Assembly (NCBI RefSeq): GCF_003119115.1
Contig: NZ_CP022364.1
Span: 396,501 to 460,500 of the forward strand
DNA: 64,000 nt
From: Azospirillum sp. TSH58
GTDB lineage: Bacteria; Pseudomonadota; Alphaproteobacteria; Azospirillales; Azospirillaceae
Reading direction: 5' to 3'
The notes under the pieces are model-generated. The model worked only from the letters and a program-made list of their open reading frames with translations. It was not told where the DNA came from and ran no database searches. The translations under genes and the position numbers were made by a program. Shown here in pieces: positions 1 to 8,156 of the stretch (position 1 is the stretch's first letter; every line of letters starts with the position of its first letter).

Positions 1-292
1 AGTCCAGATAGGCCGGGTTGCCGCGCCCCACCGTCAGCTCGACCACGCAGGGCACCTCATAGCTGTGCAGCTCCCTCACCCGCGCGGCGAGCCGGTCGAA
101 CAGCTCCGCCCGCGTCTTGGCGATCAGCACGGTCTCGTCGGCCTCCTCGATGGCGTCCTGCCAACGATAGATGGAGGTCATGCCGTCGAAAATGTTGGCG
201 CAGGCGGCCAGCCGTTCCTCGACCAGCGCGCGGCCGATGCGACGGGCCTCGTCCCGCGATCCGGCGGTGATGTAGGCGAAGACGAATTCCAT
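1..292 (-). CDS. cutA: CutA family protein (C-terminus cut by window edge)
   Basis: This reads on the minus strand from the ATG at 292 and runs off the left edge, so about 97 N-terminal residues are visible of a family that is usually 105-115 long. The visible part shows the CutA pattern: an opening strand (MEFVFAYITAGSRDEA), the ACANIF segment, the IYRWQ-AIEEADET hairpin, and the HSYEVPC strand near the end. CutA forms a trimer with a ferredoxin-like fold. It was named for divalent-cation (copper) tolerance, but its biochemical role remains unsettled. The gene has no operon partner in the window; the next gene lies divergently. Identification is by family pattern and the call is firm; a functional claim is not. 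Confidence 0.9.
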   Translation of the reverse strand, partial: MEFVFAYITAGSRDEARRIGRALVEERLAACANIFDGMTSIYRWQDAIEEADETVLIAKTRAELFDRLAARVRELHSYEVPCVVELTVGRGNPAYLD

Positions 293-383
293 GACCGGAG
301 CCTTTCGATGTAGAGTGCCCGAATCTTGCCACAGGCCGCCAAGCCCCAACAGCCAGGCCGCAACATCTTCGAGGCGACGAACC

Positions 384-668
384 ATGGCCGCACCCCGACG
401 CACCACGTCCCGACGCCGCCCCACCGAGGCGCAGGCGGCGTGGCTGCGCAACGGCCTGGACCAGCCCGGCGGCAAGCTGCCCCTGTTCGACGGCGACGGC
501 CAGCGCGTCAAACGCCAGACCATCGAAAGCTGCCTGAAGTCCGGCTGGGCGGAACGCTGGTTCGACAACCCGCTGAAGCCCGACTGGCTGGTCTGCCGCC
601 TGACCGACACCGGCCGCGCCGCCCTCGCCCCCCGCCCCGCCGCGAAGGAACTCGCCCAGGCGGACTGA
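384..668 (+). CDS. Small conserved-looking hypothetical protein (94 aa)
   Basis: The ATG at 384 gives a 94-residue basic protein with an Arg/Thr-rich N-terminus followed by a compact region. That region has a Gly-Gly-Lys-Leu-Pro-Leu-Phe-Asp-Gly-Asp-Gly turn, a central WAERWFDNPLKPDW segment and a VCRLTDTGRAAL stretch. The RLTDTGRAAL ending resembles the wing of winged-helix proteins, where a 'LT..G' pattern is common, but the rest is too short to prove it. The frame stays open upstream to 291, but the added residues look non-coding (Pro/Arg/Ser-rich), so the inner ATG is preferred. No family is recognised with confidence. Function is unknown; a small DNA-binding role is only a guess. Confidence 0.6.
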   Translation: MAAPRRTTSRRRPTEAQAAWLRNGLDQPGGKLPLFDGDGQRVKRQTIESCLKSGWAERWFDNPLKPDWLVCRLTDTGRAALAPRPAAKELAQAD

Positions 669-788
669 CCGCCGGACAACACCGACGGCGTACCGCATGG
701 GTGGGGTGTCGCGGCGTGCCGATGCCCGCTAGGATCGCCGCGCTTTTCGCGGCCCAACCGGGCTTTGTTTCGTAACGGTATCAATCTC

Positions 789-1316
789 ATGCAGCTTTCC
801 GACCTCGGCCAACGCATTTGCATCCTCGGGCCGTCCAACAGCGGGAAATCCACGCTTGCCGAAGCGATCGCGCGGCAGCACGGTTTTCCAATCGTCCACC
901 TCGACCGGCTGTATCACGCCCCAAACACGGATTGGCAGCCACGGCCGACCGAGGAGTTCATCGCCTTGCACGACGCGGCCATCGCCGGCGAGCGCTGGGT
1001 CATGGAGGGAAACTACTCGCGGTGCATTCCGCAGCGTTTCCAGCGGGCGACGGGGCTGATCTACCTGGATGTGCCCATGCCGCTCAGCCTGCTGCGCTAT
1101 TTCCGCCGGACGCTGTTCGAGCGGGAGCGACGGGGCGCGCTGGAAGGCCGCCGTGACAGCATCAAATGGGACATGATCCGCCACATCGCCGTCGCCACCC
1201 CGAGAAACCGGGCGCGGAACCTGCGCACCTTCGATCAGGCCGACCTGCCGAAGATACGGATCAACTCCGCGCGGGACCTGAACGCGTGGTACCGGCGCTG
1301 GGGCCTCACGCGATAA
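789..1316 (+). CDS. P-loop ATPase, adenylate kinase / FlaR-like ('topology modulation') family
   Basis: A 175-residue protein if started at the ATG at 789; an upstream TTG at 765 would add eight residues. A Walker A loop (GPSNSGKST) lies at about residues 12-20. It is followed by the HLDRLYHAP segment typical of the small 'topology modulation protein/FlaR' branch of nucleoside-kinase-like P-loop proteins. Next come a WVMEGNYS motif, an IYLDVP strand (Walker B-like) and an Arg-rich lid region (LLRYFRRTLFERERRG) expected to close over nucleotide. The family is soluble and presumably phosphorylates or binds a small substrate. The name from archaea and bacilli does not establish a flagellar or DNA role. 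It is followed 16 bases later by a convergent histidine kinase gene. Confidence 0.75.
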   Translation: MQLSDLGQRICILGPSNSGKSTLAEAIARQHGFPIVHLDRLYHAPNTDWQPRPTEEFIALHDAAIAGERWVMEGNYSRCIPQRFQRATGLIYLDVPMPLSLLRYFRRTLFERERRGALEGRRDSIKWDMIRHIAVATPRNRARNLRTFDQADLPKIRINSARDLNAWYRRWGLTR

Positions 1317-1331
1317 GGCCGCAGCGCCGGT

Positions 1332-4300
1332 TCACGCCGGCACGGCCTTCAGCTGCTGGTCCACCGCCGCCGCCAGTTCACGGGGGGTGACCGGCTTGTG
1401 GATCACGGTCAGCCCGTGGGCGGTGGCGTCGAGCAGGCAGTCCGGCCCCGTCTCCCCGGTCAGGATCACCCCCGGCACCCCGGCGCCGTAGCGCTCGCGC
1501 ACGCGCAGGATCACCTCGGTCCCGATCCGGCCCTCGCGCAGCCGGTAATCGGCGATCACGATGTCGGGGACGCGGGTCTGGGCGGACAGCCGCTCCATGG
1601 CCTGGTCCGCGCTGCCCGCCGCCAGCACGGCGTAGCCCCATTCCGTCAGGATCAGCTGAAGCCCCATCAGCACGATGGCGTCATCGTCCACCAGAACGGC
1701 GAGGCGGCCCTGCCCCATCCCCGGCGCCGCACTCCCCGCCCCCGCGGCGGCGGCGACCACCGACTCGCCCAGCGGCACCAGCACCCGGAAGGCCGAGCCC
1801 TTGCCCACCGCGGAACGCACCTCCACCGGATGGTTGAGCAGCCGCGACAGGCGCCGCACGATGGCGAGGCCGAGGCCGAGGCCCTGGTTGCGGTCCCGCT
1901 CCGGGTTGCCGACCTGATGGAACTCCTCGAAGATCCGCTCCAGATGATCGTCGGGAATGCCCATGCCGGTGTCCTGGATGACGATGGAAAGGAAGCGCCC
2001 GTCCGTCCGGCACTGCACCCGCACCAGCCCGCTTTCGGTGTAGCGGATGGCGTTCTCCACCAGATTGCGCACCAGCCGGCCCAGCAGCGTGCGGTCGCTG
2101 CGCACCCGCCCGGCGCCGACCTCCACCTGCCAGCCGATGCCCTTGCCCGCGGCGACCGGCGCGTAGGCGGCGCGGATCGGGTCCAGCACCTCCGCCACGT
2201 CGAAATCCTCGAACACCGGCGTCACCACCCCGGCGTCGAGGCGGGACACGTCGAGAAGGCTGTCCAGCAGCCCCTTCAGCGCGTCCAGTCCCTGCTCCAG
2301 ATGGGTCAGGATCTTGGTGCCCGCGGCGGACCCGACATGGGCCGACAGGGCGGCGGTGAAGAAGAACAGCGACTGGAGCGGCTGGCGCAGATCGTGGCTG
2401 GCCGCGGCCAGGAACTTCGACTTGGCGAGGTTGGCGCGCTCCGCCTCGTCGCGGGCAGAACGCAGTTCGGCCTCCATCGCCTTGCGCTCGGTGATGTCCT
2501 CGGCGACGGTGATGCGGTAGGCCGGCTCCGTGCCGGTGATCCGGGCAAGCGAGGAGGTCACCCGCACCCACACCGCCCCGCCGTCCTTGCGGCGGTAGCG
2601 CTTCTCCAGGGCGTAACTGGCCAGTTCGCCGGACAGCAGCCGCTCGATCAGCCGTTCCTCCGTTGGCAGATCGGCCGGATCGGTGATGTCGCGGTAGGTC
2701 CGCTTCAGCAGCTCCTCGCGCGGGTAGCCGACGATGTCGCAGATCTTGGCGTTGACGTCGAGAATGCGGCCGTCCAACCCCACCCGCTCGATGCCCACCG
2801 CCGCCAGTTCGAAGACCGATCGGAAGCGTTCGTCGCTCTGGCGGCGCGCCGTCTCGGCCCGGCGCAGGTCGGAGACCTCCATCACGACGGCGCCGACCGC
2901 CGCGACCTCCATCCCCTCGTGGACGGGGAACAGGGCGATCAGCCAATGGCGCGTCACGCCCGGCTCCCTGGGCGTCTCGCCCATCACCTCCCGGTAGGGG
3001 ATCGGCTCGCCGGTGTCGAACACCCGGTCGATCAGCGGCTCGACGCTGGCGCCGACGACGGGCATCAGGTCCGCCAGCTTGCGGCCCATATGAGCCTCGG
3101 CCAGGATGCCGTTGCACTCGGCCAACTGTTCGTTGATGCGGATGTAGCGGCGCTCGCGGTCGAAGAAGGCGAAGCCGACCGGCGCGCTCTGCAGCAGACT
3201 GTTCAGCTGCGCCAGCAGAGCGTTCTTTTCCCGGTTGGCGGAATTCAGCGCCGCTTCCCCCCACTTGCGGGCGGTGGTGTCCTGGAAGAAGACGGCCAGC
3301 CCGTCCGGCGACGGGAAGGCGCGCACGGCGAACCAGGATTCGAAGGCCGTGCAATAGTCCTCGAACTCGACGGGCGTCTGGTCCCGCATGGCGCGGCGGT
3401 AGTTCTCGCCGAAGGCGCTGGCGGCGGTCTCGGGGAAGACCTCCCACAGATCCTGGCCGATCAGGTCGCGCCCGCCGGCGATCAGCGTCCGGGCGCGCTC
3501 GTTCATGAAGGTGATGCGCCAGTGGCGGTCCACCTCGAACACGCCGTCGGTGATGCTGCCCAGAACGGCGGCCGTCTTGTGGGCCAGCGCGTTGGCCTGC
3601 TCCCGGACCTGCTGCTGGCGGGCCAGCTCCTCGGCCATGCCGTCGAAGGCGCGGGCCAGAGTGCCGAGTTCGGACGACTGGTCGGCCACGCCGCTGCGCG
3701 CCGTCAGGTCGCCGCCCTTCCAGCGCTCCGCCGTCGCGACCAGCGCCGCCACGGGCCGCCGCAGGAACCGGCTGGCGCCCCACCAGACGGCGAGCAGGGT
3801 CAGCAGCAGAACGGTGGCGATGCCCGTCATCGCCTGGATCATCGTGCCGCGGATCGGCCCCAGCGCCTCGCCCTTGTCCAGGCAGACGACGACCCCGATG
3901 CCGTCCACGCTTTGGCCGGTCGGCTGATAGGCGACGATGCGCGGCCGTCCGTCCAGCCCGGTCACCTCGGCGACGCCGGGCGCGTCGCGGGACAACAGCG
4001 CGATGACGGACGGGGACAGGGCGCCGCCACCGCCGGTCTGGTTCGGCGCCGTCTGGTTCGGCGCCGTCTGATTCGGCAGGGGCGGCACCTGGGCAACCAC
4101 CCGGTCGCGGCGGTCCACCAGAGTGATCCGCGCATTGTCGGGCAGCGGCCGCTTCGAGAGGAAATCGGCGATCCAGGAGATGTCGGTCATCGCCGTCACC
4201 ACGCCGGCCGCCCGGCCCTCGCCGTCCTGGAAGGCCAGCGCCACGGGCATGGCGGAACGCCCGTCGGTCCGCCGGAAGACATGCTCGCCCAGCGTCATCC

Positions 4301-4697
4301 GACCGCTGTCCAGCGCGTCGCGGAAATAGTCGCGGTCGGCGATGGACATCCCCAGCGCGACGCGGTCGGTCGCGCAACGCACCACCCCGTCCAGCCCGGC
4401 GATCACAATGCCGAGATGGCCGGGATACGACGCGCGCAGGTCGTCCATCAGCGCCTGGCAGGCGGGGGAGCCGGGGGCACGCGCCGGATCGGCCTTCACC
4501 AGCGTGTTCAGCACCTGCCGCAGCCCGTCGATCATGCGATGCTGCTCCGCCTCGAACAGGGCGGCGACATGCAGGGCGTCCCGCCCCACCTCCGCCTCCC
4601 GCGCGGCGCGCAGGGCCAGCTCGTTCTTCACCTCGATGACGGCCGCCGGAATCATCGCCACGAGGACGAGCAGCAACAGGCGGTGAAGAAGGCTCAT
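1332..4697 (-). CDS. Membrane hybrid sensor histidine kinase, Cache-HAMP-PAS-PAS-PAS-HisKA-HATPase-REC
   Basis: A protein of 1121 residues started at the ATG at 4697, which begins a clean membrane anchor (MSLLHRLLLLVLVAMIPAAV). Domains in order: membrane helix 1-18; periplasmic double-Cache-like sensor to about 265 (with ADRDYFRDAL, a Cache hallmark); second membrane helix about 280-300; HAMP; three PAS units between about 365 and 755, the last ending in ITVAEDITERK; HisKA with the phospho-accepting His in ASHDLRQPLQS; HATPase with N box (NLVENAIRY), DTGMGIP and GLGLGLAIV; and a C-terminal receiver with acidic triad VDDDA, phospho-Asp in IADY and HKP. All catalytic motifs are intact. No separate response regulator is adjacent, so output may go through the attached receiver or an unlinked partner. 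A short tandem repeat lies in the sensor domain (see repeat entry). Ligand unknown. Confidence 0.93.
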   Translation of the reverse strand: MSLLHRLLLLVLVAMIPAAVIEVKNELALRAAREAEVGRDALHVAALFEAEQHRMIDGLRQVLNTLVKADPARAPGSPACQALMDDLRASYPGHLGIVIAGLDGVVRCATDRVALGMSIADRDYFRDALDSGRMTLGEHVFRRTDGRSAMPVALAFQDGEGRAAGVVTAMTDISWIADFLSKRPLPDNARITLVDRRDRVVAQVPPLPNQTAPNQTAPNQTGGGGALSPSVIALLSRDAPGVAEVTGLDGRPRIVAYQPTGQSVDGIGVVVCLDKGEALGPIRGTMIQAMTGIATVLLLTLLAVWWGASRFLRRPVAALVATAERWKGGDLTARSGVADQSSELGTLARAFDGMAEELARQQQVREQANALAHKTAAVLGSITDGVFEVDRHWRITFMNERARTLIAGGRDLIGQDLWEVFPETAASAFGENYRRAMRDQTPVEFEDYCTAFESWFAVRAFPSPDGLAVFFQDTTARKWGEAALNSANREKNALLAQLNSLLQSAPVGFAFFDRERRYIRINEQLAECNGILAEAHMGRKLADLMPVVGASVEPLIDRVFDTGEPIPYREVMGETPREPGVTRHWLIALFPVHEGMEVAAVGAVVMEVSDLRRAETARRQSDERFRSVFELAAVGIERVGLDGRILDVNAKICDIVGYPREELLKRTYRDITDPADLPTEERLIERLLSGELASYALEKRYRRKDGGAVWVRVTSSLARITGTEPAYRITVAEDITERKAMEAELRSARDEAERANLAKSKFLAAASHDLRQPLQSLFFFTAALSAHVGSAAGTKILTHLEQGLDALKGLLDSLLDVSRLDAGVVTPVFEDFDVAEVLDPIRAAYAPVAAGKGIGWQVEVGAGRVRSDRTLLGRLVRNLVENAIRYTESGLVRVQCRTDGRFLSIVIQDTGMGIPDDHLERIFEEFHQVGNPERDRNQGLGLGLAIVRRLSRLLNHPVEVRSAVGKGSAFRVLVPLGESVVAAAAGAGSAAPGMGQGRLAVLVDDDAIVLMGLQLILTEWGYAVLAAGSADQAMERLSAQTRVPDIVIADYRLREGRIGTEVILRVRERYGAGVPGVILTGETGPDCLLDATAHGLTVIHKPVTPRELAAAVDQQLKAVPA
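4036..4077. repeat. 15-bp in-frame tandem repeat in the kinase sensor domain
   Basis: A 15-base unit (GTCTGGTTCGGCGCC on the plus strand) occurs twice exactly and a third time in part with one change. It encodes repeated Asn-Gln-Thr-Ala-Pro in the periplasmic Cache domain of the kinase at 1332-4697, followed by a run of Gly. Because the unit is a multiple of three, copy-number change would keep the frame. Confidence 0.85.
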
Positions 4698-4755
4698 GCA
4701 AGGCGGCTTTCGGAAAATGGTGCCGTGTGACGGTGCGCGAAGCCCGACCTTCCCG

Positions 4756-5043
4756 TCAACGGGTGCGCGTCGCCTTCCAGGCACCGGAGCGTTCGGCACC
4801 GGCGGCGATGCGGCGGTCGGCGATCTCCGATTCGTCCACCTCGGCGATCCCGGCGTGCTTCAGGGCGCGCAGGAGCACGCTGCGGACGGTCGTTCCCTCC
4901 TCCTCGGCGCGGCGGCGGACGGCGCGCTTGACGCTCTGCGGCACCATGGCGGCCAGCTGCACGTCGGGTTCGCGTCGGTCCGACGGAGCCGGATTGGCAT
5001 TGGACGGGATGGTGTGGACGGGTCGGAGGGGGTGGTCGCGCAT
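4756..5043 (-). CDS. Ribbon-helix-helix type small DNA-binding protein (95 aa)
   Basis: A 95-residue protein. Residues about 27-66 fit a ribbon-helix-helix unit: a short strand (DVQLAAMVPQSVKRAV), a basic helix A (RRRAEEEGTT) and helix B (VRSVLLRALKHAGI). The 'V(P/D)..(L/V)K..(L/V)...A...G.(T/S)(V/I)R..(L/V)' spacing is typical of CopG/Arc-like folds. The first 25 residues and the basic tail (WKATRTR) look disordered. It lies 58 bases upstream of, and on the same strand as, the large hybrid kinase, so the two could be co-transcribed. A near-palindrome just upstream of its start (5058-5080) is a good candidate for autoregulation. The family is assigned from pattern only; an antitoxin or partition accessory role is possible, but no toxin gene is adjacent. 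Confidence 0.7.
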   Translation of the reverse strand: MRDHPLRPVHTIPSNANPAPSDRREPDVQLAAMVPQSVKRAVRRRAEEEGTTVRSVLLRALKHAGIAEVDESEIADRRIAAGAERSGAWKATRTR

Positions 5044-5057
5044 CGGTCCTGCCGTAC

Positions 5058-5080
5058 ATGGTTCGAACGTACGAAACCAT
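5058..5080. promoter_or_regulatory. 23-bp imperfect palindrome, candidate operator of the RHH gene
   Basis: The outer arms ATGGTT (5058-5063) and AACCAT (5075-5080) are exact inverted copies around an inner segment that contains CGTACG. The element ends 15 bases upstream of the start codon of the ribbon-helix-helix gene at 5043, where an autoregulator would block transcription or translation. The repeat is seen directly; its use as an operator is inferred. Confidence 0.5.
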
Positions 5081-5092
5081 CCCCGCTTATAG

Positions 5093-5108
5093 TTAATTTC
5101 TTGTTAAC
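5093..5108. promoter_or_regulatory. CtrA-type site, TTAA-N7-TTAAC
   Basis: TTAA at 5093-5096 is followed after exactly seven bases by TTAAC at 5104-5108, which matches the alphaproteobacterial CtrA consensus TTAA-N7-TTAAC. It sits 50 bases upstream of the RHH gene (minus strand) and 155 bases upstream of the FAD protein gene (plus strand). It lies in a short AT-rich patch that stands out from the surrounding GC-rich DNA. The match is exact; occupancy by CtrA is inferred. Confidence 0.5.
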
Positions 5109-5262
5109 CATAAATCCCGCGGCGGTGCCAGGGGTTTATCCTACGCCGGAATAGCGGTTGACCTGCACAATCCTGCACCGAACAGTGGCCGGCCGGGCCT
5201 TCCGGCGCCAGGGCACCGGATCACCGCCCCTTTCGAACGGCCAGAGCAGAGGAGCGACGACG

Positions 5263-6744
5263 TTGTCAGCACGCCCTTCGAAACGCCGCATCGCCATCAT
5301 CGGGGCCGGCTTCACCGGCAGCGTCCTCGCCGCGCACCTGATGCGCTGCGCCGATGAGCCGACCAGCCTGCACCTGATCGAACGCACGCCCAGCGTCGGC
5401 GCCGGGCTCGCCTACTCCACGCCCAACGCCGCGCATCTGCTGAACGTGCGCGCCTACAACATGAGCGCCTATCCCGACGACCCGCGGCACTTCCTGCGCT
5501 GGCTGTGGGCCCGGGACGACGGGGCACAAGAGGATGGGGCGCAAGACGGCGGGGCCGGAGCGGTGCCGCCCAGCGGCCACGCCTTCGTCTCCCGCGCCCG
5601 CTACGGCGCCTACATCCAGGACGTCCTGCGGGAGGCCGTGGCCGCCGCCCCGCCCCACGTCTCGCTCACCGTGTCGCAGGCGGAGGCGGTGGACATCGCG
5701 TCGGACGCGCGGGGCACCCGGCTGCGGCTGGGCACCGGGACCAGCCTGTCGGTGGACACCGCGGTTCTGTGCGTCGGCAACTTCGCCCCCTCGCCGCCGC
5801 CGGTCCCGGCGCCGGAGGTCTACGCCTCCAGCCGCTATGTGGCCTCGCCCTGGGATTGGCCGGCGCTGGCCACCATCGCCCCCGACGCCCCGGTGCTGAT
5901 CCTGGGGACCGGGCTGACCATGGTCGACACCGTCCTGTCGCTGGAGGACCAGGGGCACCGCGGCCCCATCCTCGCTTTGTCGCGCCGCGGCCTGCTGCCC
6001 CAGACGCACCAGGAGGTGCGGCCCTTCAAGAGCTTCATCCACCCGCAGGTGATGCCGCGCACCGTGCTGGACGTGATGATCGCCCTGAAGGCCGATGTCC
6101 GCCGCGCGCGGGAGACGGGGTTCGACTGGCGGTCGGCCTTCGACGCGCTGCGCCCCTACCATCACCTGATCTGGAGCCACCTGCCGCTGGAGGAGCGGCG
6201 GCGCTTCCTGCGCCACGTCCGCCCCTATTGGGAGGTCCATCGCCACCGCATCGCGCCGGAGGTGGCGGCCCGCATCGCCGCCCTCTGCGCGAACGGCCGC
6301 CTGACCATCCGCGCCGGCCGCCTGCAGACGCTGACTCCCGTCCCGAACGGGGTGGAGGCGACGGTCCGCGCCCGCGGGGCGGAGGGAACCGTCTGGACCC
6401 GGACGGTGGGGGCCATCGTCAACGCCACCGGCACCGAATGCGATTTCAGCCGGATCGGCCATCCGCTGGTGAAGGCGCTGCTGACGCGCGGCCTGGCGCG
6501 GCCCGACCCGCTGCGGCTGGGGCTGGACGTCACGGTGGACGGCGCCCTGATCGGCGAGGACGGTCAGGCGTCGGACCGGCTGTTCGCGCTCGGCCCAATC
6601 AGCCGGCCGCCCTTCTGGGAGATGACCGCGGTGCCCGAACTGCGCAGCCAATGCGCCCAGGCCGCCCGGCACATCGCCCAGCTGCGGCGGCCCGCCTACC
6701 CTCTGGCGGAGCTGTCGCTGCTGCGCGCGCGGGCGGTGCCATGA
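5263..6744 (+). CDS. FAD/NAD(P)-binding protein (NAD_binding_9-like)
   Basis: A 493-residue flavoprotein if started at the TTG at 5263, which has an AGGAG box eight bases upstream; an ATG at 5158 in the same frame would add 35 poorly conserved-looking residues. Right after the start comes a dinucleotide fold (IAIIGAGFTGSVLAAHL, GxGxxG), then a FAD-contacting acidic strand (LHLIERTPSVGAGLAYS). A second Rossmann-type turn follows near residue 205 (VLILGTGLTMVDTVLSL), and a late segment reads LFALGPISRPPFWEMTAVPELR. This two-fold layout belongs to the FAD-NAD(P)-binding PF13454-type proteins. They are often described as putative oxidoreductases or hydroxylases, with YdhS as an enterobacterial relative. 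The substrate is unknown. It stands alone, convergent with the cupin gene. Confidence 0.8.
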   Translation: MSARPSKRRIAIIGAGFTGSVLAAHLMRCADEPTSLHLIERTPSVGAGLAYSTPNAAHLLNVRAYNMSAYPDDPRHFLRWLWARDDGAQEDGAQDGGAGAVPPSGHAFVSRARYGAYIQDVLREAVAAAPPHVSLTVSQAEAVDIASDARGTRLRLGTGTSLSVDTAVLCVGNFAPSPPPVPAPEVYASSRYVASPWDWPALATIAPDAPVLILGTGLTMVDTVLSLEDQGHRGPILALSRRGLLPQTHQEVRPFKSFIHPQVMPRTVLDVMIALKADVRRARETGFDWRSAFDALRPYHHLIWSHLPLEERRRFLRHVRPYWEVHRHRIAPEVAARIAALCANGRLTIRAGRLQTLTPVPNGVEATVRARGAEGTVWTRTVGAIVNATGTECDFSRIGHPLVKALLTRGLARPDPLRLGLDVTVDGALIGEDGQASDRLFALGPISRPPFWEMTAVPELRSQCAQAARHIAQLRRPAYPLAELSLLRARAVP

Positions 6745-6766
6745 CCGGATGGGGCTCCCACCCCGC

Positions 6767-7279
6767 TCACCAGGGTGTGCCGTCGCGGTGCGTGAAGAGA
6801 TCGGTGACGCTGTCGTAGCGCAGGTCCTCGTCCGGGTAGTGCGCCTCGTCCCCGGCGGTGCGGTCGCCGACCTCCAGATAGGTCGCCGGCTCGTCGGAGC
6901 GGTTGACGAGCTGGTGACCGTCCGGCCGTCCGGCCGGGAAGCCGGCGCACATGCCGGGACGCAGCACCGTCTCGCCGGCGTCGGTGACCAGGGTCAGCTC
7001 GCCGTCCAGCACATAGACGAACTCGTCCTGGCGGGTGTGCCAGTGCCGCAGGGCGGAGGCGGCGCCCGGCTCCAGCCGCGTCAGGTTGACGCCGAAGCTG
7101 GTGATTCCCAGCGGGTTGCCCAGCCGCTTGCGCAGGCGCCCGGCGACCGCCGCGCGGAACGGCTCCGGATAGTCGGTGGCGCCGAGCTTCGCCCCGATGG
7201 CGGCGGGGTCGAGCACCGGGGCCTCCGGCGGGACGGCGGATTCGGCGGGCGGAGCGCCGGCGGGGGCCTTGTCTGACAA
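6767..7279 (-). CDS. Cupin-domain protein
   Basis: A 170-residue protein if it begins at the TTG at 7279, which has an AAGGGAG box at proper distance; an in-frame ATG at 7297 would add six residues but has no clear ribosome site. Residues about 65-145 form a cupin barrel. Motif 1 holds the metal-ligand pattern (HWHTRQDEFVYVLDGELTL: His-X-His, then Glu). Motif 2 is PAGRPDGHQLVNRS with the fourth His ligand. The C-terminal FTHRDGTPW stretch is common in the sugar/quercetinase-like small cupins. The fold implies a mononuclear metal site; the reaction cannot be told from sequence. It converges on the FAD protein gene. Confidence 0.82.
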   Translation of the reverse strand: MSDKAPAGAPPAESAVPPEAPVLDPAAIGAKLGATDYPEPFRAAVAGRLRKRLGNPLGITSFGVNLTRLEPGAASALRHWHTRQDEFVYVLDGELTLVTDAGETVLRPGMCAGFPAGRPDGHQLVNRSDEPATYLEVGDRTAGDEAHYPDEDLRYDSVTDLFTHRDGTPW

Positions 7280-7434
7280 AGGTGGGTCTCCCTTCACCGT
7301 GGATCGATACCGATCTCTGGAATCGGTCCGGAGCCGTCACTGTAGGCCATCGGGCACGGACCGGCCATCCGGCCTGTTAAGCCACCGGCCGGGGACCTCA
7401 TCGAGGCAAGGCCCAACGAAAGGGGGAAAGGCGC

Positions 7435-8079
7435 ATGGAGACGACGCTCTACATTCCACCGCTCGGCCTTGCGGGGCAATTCGGGGCTCCCGACGGTTTC
7501 GAGGCCGTGGTGATCTTCGCCCACGGCACCTCCAGCGGCCGGACGAGCCCGCGCAACGTCCGCGTCGCCGCGCGACTGCGCGAGGCGGGATTCGCCACGC
7601 TGCTGATGGACCTGATGACCGAGGGGGAGAAGGCCGACCCGGCCAACCAGTTCGACGTCCACCGCCAGTCCGAGCGCCTGCTGCTGGCCGTCCGCCACCT
7701 GCGCGCCACCACCGCGGTGGAGCGCAAGCCCATCGGCTTCTTCGGCGCCGGGTCCGGGGCGGCGTCGGCGCTGATCGCGGCGGGGCGCGCCGCGGAGCAT
7801 GATGGCATCGGCGCCGTGGTCTGCCGCGGCGGGCGCCCCGATCTGGCGGAGGAGTGGCTGAACGCCGTCGCCGCCCCCACCCTGCTGGTGGTTGGCGGCA
7901 AGGACGCCCCGGCGCTGGACCTCAACACCGACGCCTTCGCCCGGCTGCACTGCACCAAGGCGCTGGAGGTGGTGCCGGGGGCCGGCCGCCTGTTCGAGGA
8001 GACGGGGAAACTGGATCAGGTGGCCGACTCCGCGCGCTCCTGGTTCACCACCCATCTGCTCAAGGCTGCCAACGGCTGA
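7435..8079 (+). CDS. Dienelactone-hydrolase-like alpha/beta protein, catalytic residues apparently lost
   Basis: A 214-residue alpha/beta-hydrolase fold protein with a good ribosome site (GGGGGAAAG) before the ATG at 7435. It has the oxyanion strand (VVIFAHGTSSGR), the LLMDLMT strand and the Asp-bearing VVGGKDAPALDLN segment. Close relatives in the dienelactone-hydrolase/phosphoribosyltransferase-linked group normally show a GAST-type nucleophile elbow and a GATHLFEE-type catalytic His. Here the elbow reads FGAGSGAAS, which puts Gly where the Ser usually is, and the His position reads GAGRLFEE, an Arg. Both changes are seen directly; the expected residues come from my recollection of the family. 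The protein may be a non-catalytic relative or may use the neighbouring Ser. Confidence 0.75.
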   Translation: METTLYIPPLGLAGQFGAPDGFEAVVIFAHGTSSGRTSPRNVRVAARLREAGFATLLMDLMTEGEKADPANQFDVHRQSERLLLAVRHLRATTAVERKPIGFFGAGSGAASALIAAGRAAEHDGIGAVVCRGGRPDLAEEWLNAVAAPTLLVVGGKDAPALDLNTDAFARLHCTKALEVVPGAGRLFEETGKLDQVADSARSWFTTHLLKAANG

Positions 8080-8156
8080 GCGCGGGTCGACAGCGGGAGC
8101 GATGCGGGCTACCTCTGGTTTCCCCACCGCATCGCAGCATCCGGATCGGACCGCCC

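Noticed and set aside
1398-4730. An 1110-codon open frame on the plus strand opposite the large hybrid kinase
   Set aside because: The minus strand encodes a full Cache/PAS/kinase/receiver protein; the plus frame is its GC-driven shadow.
5057-5080. A GGTTCGAAC stretch resembling a tRNA T-loop
   Set aside because: No acceptor or anticodon stems fit around it; it is part of the palindrome before the RHH gene.
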